From Papiliotrema nemorosa (Eukaryota; Basidiomycota; Tremellomycetes; Tremellales; Rhynchogastremaceae), in contig JASKOT010000041.1 in assembly GCA_032158125.1 (NCBI GenBank), positions 62,001-126,000 on the forward strand: DNA of 64,000 nucleotides, written 5' to 3'. Below are positions 10,759 to 21,014 of the stretch, in pieces; the first letter of the stretch is position 1; every line of letters begins with the position of its first letter. A model generated the notes under the pieces. The model searched no databases, was not told the origin of the DNA, and worked only from the letters and a program-made list of their open reading frames with translations. The translations under genes were made by a program, and so were the position numbers.

Positions 10759-12134
10759 TCAAGTCGATAGCCTAGCAATAACAGCATCAGTAACCTCCTT
10801 GGTATTCGCCTTGCCTCCCAGATCTTTCGTCTTGATACCATCCACGCATGTCTGCTCAATAGCCCGCATGATCATCTTGCTCGCTTCGTGTTCTCCTAGC
10901 CAATCCAGCATTTCACACGCACTCCAGAATGTTCCGATAGGGTTGGCGATCCCCATACCGGTGATATCGAATGCAGACCCGTGTATGGGTTCAAACATGG
11001 ATGGCATTGTTCGTGAAGGATCAATGTTGGCGGTAGGAGCGATTCCGATTGAGCCTGCCAATGCGGCGGCCAGATCGGAGAGGATGTCGGCGTGGAGGTT
11101 GGTAGCTAGGATAGTGTCGAGAGACTCGGGGTGCAGTGTCATTCGGACCGTCATGGCGTCTACCAACATATGGTCCATCGTCTGCCATGTCAACGACCTG
11201 GTATGTGTTGCGGTGAAAGGGCAAGGGATACTCACGACATCTGGGAACTCTTTGGCGACATCGTTGATCACCTCGTCCCAGAGGACCATACCATTTCGCA
11301 TCGCGTTCGACTTGGTCACATAGGTCAAAAGCTTTCGAGGACGGGATTGAGCGACTTGGAAAGCGTATCGAGCGATTCGCTTGATACCGACCCGAGTGAA
11401 GATGGTCACCTCTGCCCATCAACAATGGAAACAGTCAAATGACGCATTGTCTCACCAGTACCAATCTCGTGCTCCAAACCCCGATGAGACCTTCCACCAT
11501 GACCCGCGTACTCTCCTTCAGAGTTCTCTCGGATGATGACCCAGTCTAATTGCCCGGGCTGACAGTTCTTCAGAGGAGATTCGGTACCAGGAATGACCTT
11601 TGTTCGTCTTTGAAGTCAACGCAAACACACCATCTTCCCAAGAGGTGACGTACCTGACATTGGCATACATGTGGGGTTGGCAGATAGCAAGACGAAGTCC
11701 CCACAAGGAGATATGGTCCGGGACATCGGGTGCACCAACAGCTCCAAAGCTGATCATTAGCCCGCATCCCCGCACCGACACATAACGTACAAGATAGCAT
11801 CATGTTGCTTGAGAACTTCCAGATAGTCCTCTGGGACATAACTTCCCGTCTTCTTGTATCGGTCAGAGGACCAGTCGAGCTCGGTGAAGTCTACGCTGAA
11901 ATGACCCAACTTCTTTGCTACAGCGTTGATAACCCGTACTCCGGCGTCGATGACTTCAGGACCGATACCATCTGCGCCAATTTGGGCAATTTTGTACAGA
12001 GACTTTTGCTCGGCTAACAAGAATCAGTTTACATTTGAAGGTCGGCGAAGCGAGAAAGACATACGCGGAGCAGAATAGCCTTCAGGGAAGGTTGCAGCAT
12101 TGTCGTTGTGGTTGGTGATAGCGATAGGAGCCAT
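10759..12134 (-). CDS. tartrate / D-malate dehydrogenase (isopropylmalate-dehydrogenase family)
   Basis: NAD-dependent oxidative enzyme of the beta-decarboxylating dehydrogenase family. Five introns. The start MAPIAITNHND leads into YKIAQIGADGIGPEVI, then FTELDWSSDRYKKTG, FGAVGAPDVPDHISLWGLRL, a WVIIRENSEGEYAG block, RIARYAFQVAQSRPRKLLTYV with a catalytic-region lysine, NLHADILSDLAAALAGSIG, FEPIHGSAFDITG and IANPIGTFWS. The DWSSDRY and HISLWGLRL segments favour the tartrate/D-malate branch over isopropylmalate or isocitrate dehydrogenase. Exact substrate cannot be fixed from sequence. The neighbouring gene, in divergent orientation, is a Dal5-type anion permease, and a Zn2Cys6 regulator lies just beyond, which suggests a small organic-acid use module. 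Confidence 0.85.
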
Positions 12135-12650
12135 GTTGAGATTTGACTTGCCAATGGGTTGTTTTAAAGACTGTCTACAAAGTGCGCAGTGGTGAATGAT
12201 GAAGAGCTCATCTCTTATGTCTCGATTCTTATAGCCCTGCACCTTGCATTGAGGCTAAGAGACGGAGGGTGGTGGTCGGAGTCACTATGGTCCGTGAACG
12301 ACGGCCTCCCCACCCCCGGTTCATGTAGCCCCGCTCTGGAGGGATCGCCCGCACACCCAGACTCAGGTGGGGCAGCACCCTTGTTCGTTTGCGGATCAAC
12401 TATCCCATCACGACCTTTCCGGAGAGGCGCTGTTCCGTGAGTCAAGTGGTTCCGAGCGCGGAGTCACTTGAATCCGCACCCCTGCCTTCCGCATTCCAGT
12501 GTCTCATTTCGTCTTCCCAGATTCCTATAAAGCAAGATCAATACTGACTCCCCATGGGTTCTCCAAGTCGCTAAGATCTTACAAGCTTCTGGGCCTCCAT
12601 TCCATTCGACTCCAGGAACCTTTTACACAATTTACTTGAAACAAGCAGAA
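12135..12650. promoter_or_regulatory. shared divergent promoter of dehydrogenase and permease
   Basis: 516 bp between the dehydrogenase and permease start codons. It contains the near-palindrome at 12442-12471 and C-rich hexamers (CCCCGC, CCCCGG) of the kind bound by Mig1/CreA repressors; such hexamers are short and expected by chance. Confidence 0.55.
12442..12471. promoter_or_regulatory. 30-bp near-palindrome with CCG-N4-CGG core
   Basis: The left arm is TCAAGTGgtTCCG (12442-12454) and the right arm is CGGAgtCACTTGA (12459-12471), with AGCG between. The arms pair at 11 of 13 positions. The centre, CCG at 12452-12454 and CGG at 12459-12461, is an everted CGG repeat spaced by 4, the arrangement bound by Leu3-type Zn2Cys6 dimers. 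It lies 179 bp before the permease ATG and 307 bp before the dehydrogenase ATG. A regulator role is inferred. Confidence 0.5.
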
Positions 12651-14429
12651 ATGCCACTCTACAATACGTCTTCCAAGATCAACGATGATTTGGCCCTGAC
12701 CGATGTCAAAGCGTCTGTCAATCACCTCGAGACTACCCTCGAAGGGACGCACGAAGGACCGTTGGCCGCTGCGTTGAGCGAAGTCGAGGCTCTCTCTCCG
12801 GAGCAATTCGCCATTGAGCAAAAGAAGCTCGTCCGCAAGGCAAGTTTTTTCTACTCGGCAATTGAAGCAAGCTGACCCTCAGATCGATATCCGATTGTTG
12901 CCAATGCTGTTCACTCTGATGGTTCTCAACTACCTCGACCGTAATGCCCTCGCCTCCGCCCGTGTCCAAGGTTTGGAGAAGGACCTCGGCCTGGAGGGCA
13001 ATCAATTCAACATTGCCATCTCTATCCTGTTCGTCGGATACATCTTGGGTCAAATTCCCTCAAACCTGATCCTCTCTCGAGTTCGACCAAGTCTCTACTT
13101 GTCTGGTTTCGTTGCCCTCTGGGGCGCGGTCAGTGCGGCGACAGCGGCTTCGGACAATTTTGAACACTTGGTCATCACTCGGTTCTTCCTGGGTGTGACC
13201 GAGTCCCCTTACTTTCCGGGGGCCCTGTTCCTCTTATCAGCTTGGTACTCGAAAAAAGAGCTCGCTTTCCGAACTTCTACTGTAGGGAGTCTCCAACAAT
13301 CCCGGCTGACCGATCTTAGCTCTACACGGGATCACTTCTGTCTGGTGCATTCTCTGGTCTGATCGCCGCTGGTGTACAATCAGGGCTGGACGGGGCGCTC
13401 GGTCTCGAGTCGTGGAGGTGAGCTGCTTCAGACACTTGGAAATTTTCTCGCTGACGCAACCCAGATGGCTGTTCATCTTGGAGGGAGCCATAACTGTAGC
13501 GGCTGCCATTGCTGCCATGTTTATCCTCCCTGACTATCCTGCAACGTAAGTCGAGGCTCCCGTCTTGATGGGCTCAGAGCTGAATGTTAAGCACTCGGTG
13601 GCTCTCAGACCGAGAAAAAGCGATCGCTGTAATTCGACTATCGCGAGACACCGGTGTCAAAGACGAAGAGACGACTACCCTGGTCAAATCTTTCATCCTG
13701 GCTGCTAAAGATTACAAACTCTGGCTCATGGCCTTGATCATCGTTACCAAAACTACTGCCGGTGCAGTCACACAGTTCATTCCCACTGTCGTCAACACCT
13801 TTGGCATGTCCAAGGTTAACACGTATGTTTGTTTTTCTAATTCTCAAGACCGTGTGTTGATGTCCAGATTGCTGCTTACTGCCCCACCCTACCTTTTGGC
13901 GGCTGTCCTGGCGTTGGTCATCTCTTGGACGTCCGACAGGAAGCCCGAACGATGTTTCCACCTCCTCACTCCCATCTTGTTCGGGATGGTCGGTTTCGTC
14001 ATTGCTGCTACGACCAAGACCACTGCGCCTCGTTACTTTTCATTGTTCTTGATGGTGGGCGGGATGTTTGGGTCTTACAATGTCGCTTTGGCTTGGATCT
14101 CGTCGACTTTCGCTCGACCTCGAGCAAAACGGGCTGCTGCCTATGCAACCATCAACTCTTTGGGTAACAGTAAGTTTGTGTTCACACTGCACCGTCACTT
14201 TGCTGAAAAGTCAGTTGCCCAGATCTGGTCGCCATACTTGTACGACAAGCGATACAGCCCTTCATACACCATGGCCTTTTCCGTGAATGCCGTCATGGCG
14301 GGCGTAGCTGTTGGTGGATGTCTGCTATTGCGATGGTGTTTGAAACGGGAGAACAATAAGATTGACCAGCGAGAATTGGAGGACGTTGAAGACCAGGACC
14401 GTCAAGCAAGAATTCGGTTTGTTCTGTAA
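12651..14429 (+). CDS. MFS anion permease, Dal5/allantoate-permease family (likely organic-acid uptake)
   Basis: Plasma-membrane transporter with about 12 helices. After a polar N-terminal tail come IDIRLLPMLFTLMVLNYLDRNALASAR, then GYILGQIPSNLIL, RFFLGVTESPYFPGALFLLSAWY and, late, SYNVALAWIS. These are typical of the anion:cation symporter family that includes Dal5, Tna1 and bacterial tartrate transporters. Six short introns. The first, 12840-12882, uses a GC donor (AAG then GCAAGT) and an AG acceptor; the frame only continues if it is removed. The start is the ATG at 12651 (MPLYNTSSK). It diverges from the tartrate/D-malate dehydrogenase gene, which suggests it imports that enzyme's substrate; this is inference from context. 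Confidence 0.85.
12840..12882 (+). other. GC-AG intron in the permease gene
   Basis: The 43-nt intron starts GCAAGT after an AAG codon and ends CTCAG. Removing it joins the LVRK codons to IDIRLLP in frame; no GT donor nearby gives that join. Confidence 0.7.
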
Positions 14430-14525
14430 TGTTCTCGCCGAAAGACGTCAATTCGTAAAATGGGGTGGTGTGGGGATTGAAGCCGTTTGTAGGCAATGCA
14501 TGCAGTGTTTCTAGGTGTGCAGCCC

Positions 14526-15541
14526 TTACCAAAAGATGTCATCCTGCGCCCTCTTACCCAAGACTTGTCCGGGTATCGTGGCTTCGGGCGTCTGTCTCCT
14601 GACTTGGCCAAGGTCAATCATTTGTGATGGGTTCCAAAGGGTATTTTGCTGAGCGTCAAGCGCAGAATCGCGGTTGTCCACGTGCTGCGTAGTCCGCGAA
14701 TCGTTCAGCGGATCATGATCGATCCAGAAACGCTGCTCGATACGGCCTTGTTCACGATTGGACGACGTAGGGAATAGGCTGTGCGTTCTATCATATGATA
14801 AAGACGGGTCAATCTCGGGAAGTGAAGTGCCAGGACGGGAATATTGTCTCTCGTCGAGACTGATCAGGGGAATCGCGTTAGCGCCGACTCCAGCCATGGG
14901 AAGACCTGAGCTGGTCACTCGTCGTGAGCAAAGCGACAACTTCCTTGATCAACGGGGCCTACTGGAGATATCCCGTGGAGGTTCTGCCTCAGCTGTTGAG
15001 GTTCCTTTTCCGCGTGTCCTCGCCGTGAAAGTGAGAAGATCCTGGATACACACAATCTCTGTAGTTTTCCAAAACTCAATACGATCATCACGACTGAGAT
15101 CGTTCAGAGCAGTAGCTGGCAATTGTTGCTCCTGACTCGTGAGTATGGTACTTCACTTCATTCTCACGACTCGACTTGCCCCATCATTGGACGTAGCAAG
15201 TGTTTCGAGAGCGGACAACACGCCCGGCAAGTTTAGAACGAAGGACAGTGCACGCTCGTATTGGTCTATACGCTTCTCCATGATCTTTGTCAAGCCCTGC
15301 ACTGGTCCCCTTGCTTGTCAGCCCAATGGCGCAGTGGTGTATCACGTCGAGGTCGGACCGACTCACCTCCGTTGTTGTGGAGGTGGATATTCGCAAGGTT
15401 CCTTTGCTTTGCGGCATTGCTCACATGTCGGTCGGAGGTGATCGCACTACTAGTAAGAGAAGAGTCTCGCATGTTGAAGGTCTGACTGACCTTGCGCTTC
15501 TTTTGGATGCACCTATTGCAGGCTCTTTGCGATGTCGACAT
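14526..15541 (-). CDS. small Zn2Cys6 transcription factor
   Basis: A spliced model begins MSTSQRACNRC and gives a complete binuclear zinc cluster, C-x2-C-x6-C-x6-C-x2-C-x6-C, with CNRCIQKKRK before the first intron and CDHLRPTCEQC after it. A likely dimerisation helix follows (LTKIMEKRIDQYERALSFVL). Further introns near 15295-15350, 15130-15180 and 14930-14975 keep the frame; the 55-nt one ends GCAAG. The protein of roughly 260-290 residues ends DDIFW. No middle homology region is visible, so it is shorter than most Zn2Cys6 regulators. It converges on the permease gene and is the closest zinc-cluster protein to the CCG-N4-CGG site. An ATG four codons upstream (15553) is an alternative start. 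Confidence 0.72.
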
Positions 15542-15952
15542 GGGTAGATTCAAAAGACGGAACAGAGTAAGTCCTATCTGAGGTGTGATACCTTGATTTG
15601 ATTCCGCTACTACGAGAAGTGATCAGAGGCCACCCAGGGCGCAGAGCAGGTATGCATAGATCACAAACATATCTTTACGGAGACTGGGATCCCTGTGTAT
15701 GTCTAGGGAACATTGCAGAGATCGGCGGTGTTGAAGATTGTAAAGGTATGGAACGAAGCAGTTCGGGGATGACCGGATCGCGGAAGCTCCGTGAAAGCTC
15801 ATGGTGATTCAACAGAGTTAACCCATCGTTCTCCCTCCACAGAAGTAGAAAGCAATTCGACTGGTGGAGCTCGCAGCTGTTGACGCGTTGAGATCTGCCG
15901 CTTCTGATCCAGCTCAGCTTGCATTCGCTGTTGGAAAACCACCTCAGTCGCG
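15542..15952. promoter_or_regulatory. divergent promoter region
   Basis: 411 bp between the Zn2Cys6 regulator (-) and the Rossmann-fold gene (+). No specific element was recognised. Confidence 0.4.
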
Positions 15953-17077
15953 ATGAGCTCGGTCTTCTTACTCGGCGTAACGGGGTATATAGGTGGTTCC
16001 ATCTTCCAAGCTCTATTGGATCTACCGACTCCGCCAGCTCGAATCACCTGTCTGGTTCGAGATCGACAGAAAGGGGATCAAATACTGGAGCTCGACAAGC
16101 CCAAGTCTACGTCGTTTCAAGTCGTCATCGGATCCCTGTCGGATTCTAGGGATGCCGGATCCATTGCGCAAGCAGCGGAAGAACACGACGTCGTCATCAA
16201 TGCGGCTACGGCTGATCAGCACGATTGGCTCAAACCTATATTTGCAGGCATCAGGAAGAGGAAAGAGAAGAGTGGGAAGGTGGGGATATTCATCCATACA
16301 AGTGGAACGGGCATGTTCCACGATAGGGCAATGGGCATGTATGAGGGCGACAAGGTATGTTGTCTGTCAACGATCAGCCCTACCTGACGAGAAGATATAC
16401 ACCGATGTCGATAGTCCCGACTCGCCTTATCTTTCGATTACTACTCTCGACCCTAATATCCGTCACAGAGGTACCGATCTCGCAATCTTGCCCCACGATA
16501 CCCAAGAGGGAATCTGCAGGGTATACATCGTTGTGCCATGTCATATATGGGATTACGCCCAAGGCGAGATATTCGACAAGGGCATCGCGCATAACACGAC
16601 AATCGCTTTCCCATGGCAAGTTGAAGAAAGTCTCAAAGCTGGACAATCCATTCTGACCGGTAAAGGTGAGTGGAATTCTATCTCTCCTGCTAACGTTCAG
16701 GCCTCAACAGGTGGGATCACGTCCATATCACCGATACTGCAGCTCTATACGCCCTCGTCTATACTCAATCGCTCTTTGATTCCATCCCCCACGGCGATCA
16801 GGGTTTCTACCTTGCATGTGCGGGCGACTACTCTCAATTGGATATCGGTCGCGCAATAGGGGAAGAGATGGTGGATCTGGGGCTTGCATCGACCGCCGAG
16901 GTCACGTCTTTCCCAGAGGACGATACGAGGTATCGCGTTTGGTTTAGCGGCACGAACGCGAGAGCGGTGGGACAGAGAGCCAAGCAGATTGGATGGATAC
17001 CAAAGTACGATAAACTCGAGGATCTGTTGGACTATGTCAAGCGGGAGGTCAGGACCATCTCGGGGCGAAAGAGGTGA
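15953..17077 (+). CDS. NAD(P)-binding Rossmann-fold protein, epimerase/NmrA-like
   Basis: Extended short-chain dehydrogenase-like protein. The N-terminus MSSVFLLGVTGYIGGSIF is the dinucleotide fold (GxxGxxG variant GVTGYIG). LVRDRQKG, DVVINAATAD and FIHTSGTG follow, in the places where this class has the second strand, the adenine-side strand and the catalytic-region strand. The usual YxxxK pair is not obvious. After two introns come WDHVHITDTAALYALV and a C-terminal half with GYDYSQ-like repeats absent; the end is RTISGRKR. The second intron (35 nt, near 16664-16698) is placed by frame. Cytosolic; substrate unknown. It is convergent with the aminotransferase gene and only 178 bp from its stop codon. 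Confidence 0.72.
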
Positions 17078-17255
17078 GAAGGGATGCAGTAAGTGACTTG
17101 GCTCCTACGTCACATTGCTGCATGGTCTATGACGGATCCTGACAACCTCCTGGCGAGGAAGAAAAAGTGGCTTGATCTGTATTTTGCATTGCATCATGGT
17201 TTATAATGGATCTTGACGATCCTCTTGTGTCATCTTGTCCCGCCCTCATTGGCCC

Positions 17256-18931
17256 TTATTGGGCGGCTCTGATCGCCGACGCGAGTCGCTTGAAGCCTTC
17301 CTCGACGGCCTCTTGACTGAGCTCCGAGAACGACACCCGCAAGTGTGGGGATTTGGCCCGACTTGGGTAGAATCTAAGGCAGGGTCAGTCTTGCACAACT
17401 GCACGAGCCGGCACTCACGCTGTACCGGGACAAGCGATGACCCCATGTTCAATCCCGCTACTTTTGATCAATGCATCTGCGTCCTTGATCCCGGCCTTGC
17501 TCAGATCCACCCAGAGGAACAACCCTGCCGAAGGACTGACCCAATCCACCAGCTCGCCAAGATGTCTCTGTGCGGCCGCTTCGAACCATACCCTTCTCTC
17601 TGCGTAAAACTTGGCCGTCTCTTTCGCTTGAGCCAGGAAACCCTGTGTACCCCAATGTACCAGGATCTTGTAGGCAACCATCTGAGATAGAGTGGACGCA
17701 TGAAGGGAGATGGCGGCGGTTTGATAGTTTATAGCTTTGATCAAGGCTTTCGGGCCAGTCACGTAGCCGAGTCGTAGACCGCCTGAAAGGATCTTGGAGA
17801 AAGAGTCGAATCGCAGGACATGCCCGCCGTTGGGGTCAATTTGCGTTTCCAATTCCCAGTAAGATGGCACAAGGTCGACCGAGAGGTAGTAGTATGGATC
17901 ATCTGGCCAGTCAGCTTTTGCACAGGTGTTCGACACAGGCTAATGCTGTCGCTCACCTTCGTAGATGATCATGTCGTATTCCTTGCAGATACGGAGGATC
18001 TCCAATTTACGTTTGGCGTTTGCTGAACTTCCCGAAGGATTGCCTCCGATAGGGTTGGTACTGCCATTAGTATGCCACGCGTAATGTAGCTGGAACCCAC
18101 TAAATGATTCTAGGCCTCTTTTTGTCTGCTGGCCAAGTCGACATGACCTCTTCCAGAGCTGTGGCTGACAGCCCAAATTCGTCGACGGGGACTTCTGGAA
18201 ATGCTCAGTCTCCGTCATCGTCGCGGCAAGTGTTCACTCACCGATGCATTCGGCTCTGACATGCTGCATCGCGGGCAAGACTCCAGCATACATGGGAGTC
18301 TCGCAGATGATCGGATCTCCAGGTTCAACCATAGCCACCATTGCCTAGACTCAGCATATCTATCGTTGCTAAGGATATGCTCTTCTCTCTCACTTTGTAG
18401 ATTAGATCCTGACACCCTGCTCCCATAGCTACAGTCCAGTCCCCAGGCGAGCGACGATGAATTTCTGATTGCATGTCTTCCAAGAGGGTTCTGAGTTTGG
18501 GCACTCCTTCGGTATATCCATACTGCAGCGCAATGTCCAGGTCTGCCCCATCTATGGATATGGTACTGTATTCCGGCTCGCTAGAAGGGGAGAGTGATGA
18601 TGGTTTTCGAAGCGTGAAGGAAAAGTTGTCAATGGGAAAAGTAGCTCGATTGGGTCGACCAGTTCTGCATTGTCAGGAGCACTTTCAAGCCTAGTGAGAT
18701 GTACCGACAGCTGAAATATTAGCATACCGCGTGTTTTCGTATTTCAACTCACGAAAGACACAAATTCAGACGTCTCATACTGATACAAGCCCCGAACTGG
18801 AGGGATGAGCCGAATTCTTCAGATAAGTGATTTAACTCACTTCCGTCAAGTTCGAGCTCTCGAGCTCGCGGGGTCAGGAATCGCTCTGGGTCTGGGACAG
18901 ATGTAGGTTGTTCTGTGACCGCAATGGTCAT
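17256..18931 (-). CDS. class I/II aminotransferase (aromatic / glutamine-K / kynurenine type)
   Basis: PLP-dependent aminotransferase. The start MTIAVTEQPTSVPDPERFLTP is followed by DIALQYGYTEGVPKLRTLL, GAGCQDLIYK, MVEPGDPIICETPMYAG, a GGNPSGSSANAKRK segment in the place of the N-P-T-G substrate motif, and FDSFSKILSGGLRLGYVTG, in which SFSK carries the PLP-binding lysine. The C-terminus reads HLRVSFSELSQEAVEEGF. It is closest in style to the fungal Aro8/kynurenine aminotransferase group. Several short introns. On the same strand just upstream of this gene's start, with a 287-bp gap, ends a nitrilase of omega-amidase type, so one plausible role is transamination of glutamine or methionine-type substrates with hydrolysis of the amide product by the neighbour. 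This is inference. Confidence 0.85.
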
Positions 18932-19218
18932 CTTGAATGTTGAGTGAAATGGTTGAACAATGATCTGTGTATTGACTTCGACATGGGCTGAATCGAGTCG
19001 GACGAGATCTCGGTAAGCTTCGGATGATCGGCTATTACCAGGCGAACAGAGATAAGGAATTGGCTGGGTTGTATTGAGATCACCGGTACATGCATGCAGC
19101 TTGGATGGCGATCTAGATAAGTGAGAACAACGTCTGTGGTCTGTAGACATGTCCAGGAGCAGATGGAGGCAACATGAAATACAATTCCGACAAACAGCAG
19201 AACAGCCTCATGCAACAT

Positions 19219-20577
19219 TTACGACAACTTGACAAGCGATGAGATGTCTGGGTATATGTCAAAGCGCCGTTGGGTACTTAGCGGTATACCAGCCCTAGTG
19301 TCCGAGATGACTTGTATTTCTGTGCGGTCAGAGATTGACAGACTCTAAGGGGGAGGACTCGCCTATTGTGGCGTGTATTATGGTCTCTTCCTCCTGTGCG
19401 GACGCGACCACTTCACCCATGGGCGAGACCGCCATAGAATAGCCATACTATTGGTGAGACTCGCAGAGGTTTGGCATTCAGCTCACCACTGGAAACGAAG
19501 TAGTCGTGTCTCGGGCAGCGCTACACGAGAGGACATATATTTGGTTATCTAATGCTCTACAAAATAAGCAATGCAATGACACTAGACACACGTGCGCGAC
19601 CGCTCACCTTGCTCTCTGGAGAAGCTCCCAGTGCAGTTTACCCGTGTGCACAGTGAAAGCGGCGGGGTAGAAGAATGCAGAACAGCCTGGGAGTCAGGGA
19701 AAAAGATGGATACTGGTCGGACTCACCATTCCTTGCGGCTATGGTTGCCAGCTCTGGGAAGCGCATATCGTAGCAGCTGCGTCATCAACATCATTGATTA
19801 ACACATACAAGATCGCTTACATGCCTACTGCGAACTTGCCGAAAGCTAACAACATTATCGGGCAGCCTTTGTCGAAGATTTTGGGGCTGGACTCACGAGT
19901 ATGGAAGATACCGAGATCTTGGCCTGGATTGAACCGAGCACTTTCTTGATACGTCACTTGAGGTAGACACAGGTCGAACAAATGGAGTTTCCGATACACC
20001 TTGACCAAGTTGCCTGGGATATCAGCGAGAGCTATATGTTCCTACTAACCTTTGTTGTCCCAGACTGTACAGCAATTGCGAAGCTTGTCTCCGTCTATCT
20101 CGGGGATGGATCCTATACCATTAGCACTTCAATGGTAGATGAGCAGGAATCAACTCACCACCAAGAAGCCAAACATCGGCCTCGACCGCTATTTGTGACA
20201 TTTGCATTGAAGTATACGCTCCCTCTGGAAATGCTTCTAGTGGAGTTCCGGCCTCGGGAACGGGCTCTTTCATCTTGTCATACCATTTCACATCCTACTT
20301 AGTCAGCACATTGACTCTAACTTGGATGCAAACTAGACTGACGATAGGAGTATTCCACAGTTCCTGTCAAGTTTCAGCGAATTGAAGGTTGAGGGATGAT
20401 AATTGGACTCACGGGCAGCACTACCATCTGCACCGGTCTATCCTCCATTTCTCCCTCACGAACTGCCCTCAAGACCATATCTCTCATATGCCTGCTATTC
20501 TGCTCTCGATCAGGCGTCCCAGGTCGTAGCTGGACCAAAGCGACTCGGACATCAGAGTATCCAGGTGGACTCGTCAT
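19219..20577 (-). CDS. carbon-nitrogen hydrolase (nitrilase superfamily, omega-amidase-like)
   Basis: All three catalytic residues of the superfamily are visible: Glu in VLP/ELWNTP, split by an intron; Lys in KVYRKLHLFD; Cys in the CYDMRFPEL motif. Supporting blocks: VRVALVQLRPG at the N-terminus, FFYPAAFTVHTGKLHWELL, SAARDTTTSF, YGYSMAVSPMGEVV and GIPLSTQRRFDIY at the C-terminus. KLHLFD and the HTG-HW segment match the Nit2/omega-amidase group, which hydrolyses alpha-ketoglutaramate and related omega-amides. Many short introns. The frame is open to a non-ATG codon upstream, so the ATG at 20577 (MTSPPGYSD) is taken as the start. Its substrate could instead be another amide. Confidence 0.83.
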
Positions 20578-21014
20578 GATTGGGCGGTATTGTAGGATCG
20601 ACGATGAGCGCTGGGGAGCTGCCAAATGAAAAAAAGGATTTCTTAGCACCGAGAGCAAAACGACCTATTGCATTACTCAGTATCGATGAGAGGTAGGACA
20701 TGCGATAAATGAAGATGCAGTTGGAAGCCTACCCCGGCAATGAACAAAGATTAGGCTATTCTTCGACTGGTATGAGTACGAGTACTGTTCCCGCCATGGT
20801 CTGCAGATGCAGGTGCATTGGGCTCGGCATGGATCTCATAAAAGCTACAGCATTTTCTGCGTTTGCTAGATGAACTACTGACTACAGATGCTACATATCC
20901 AACCCTTAATCTGCTTCAACCTAGCTTCTCTTCTTGTCCGATTGAAGAGCACACGGTACAAGGTGGCCTCGATGTTCTGTACAAGTTAAAACACTTGATC
21001 CCCTCGGAACTAGC
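20578..21014. promoter_or_regulatory. promoter of nitrilase gene and 3' end of permease gene
   Basis: 437 bp between two minus-strand genes. No motif was recognised. Confidence 0.4.
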
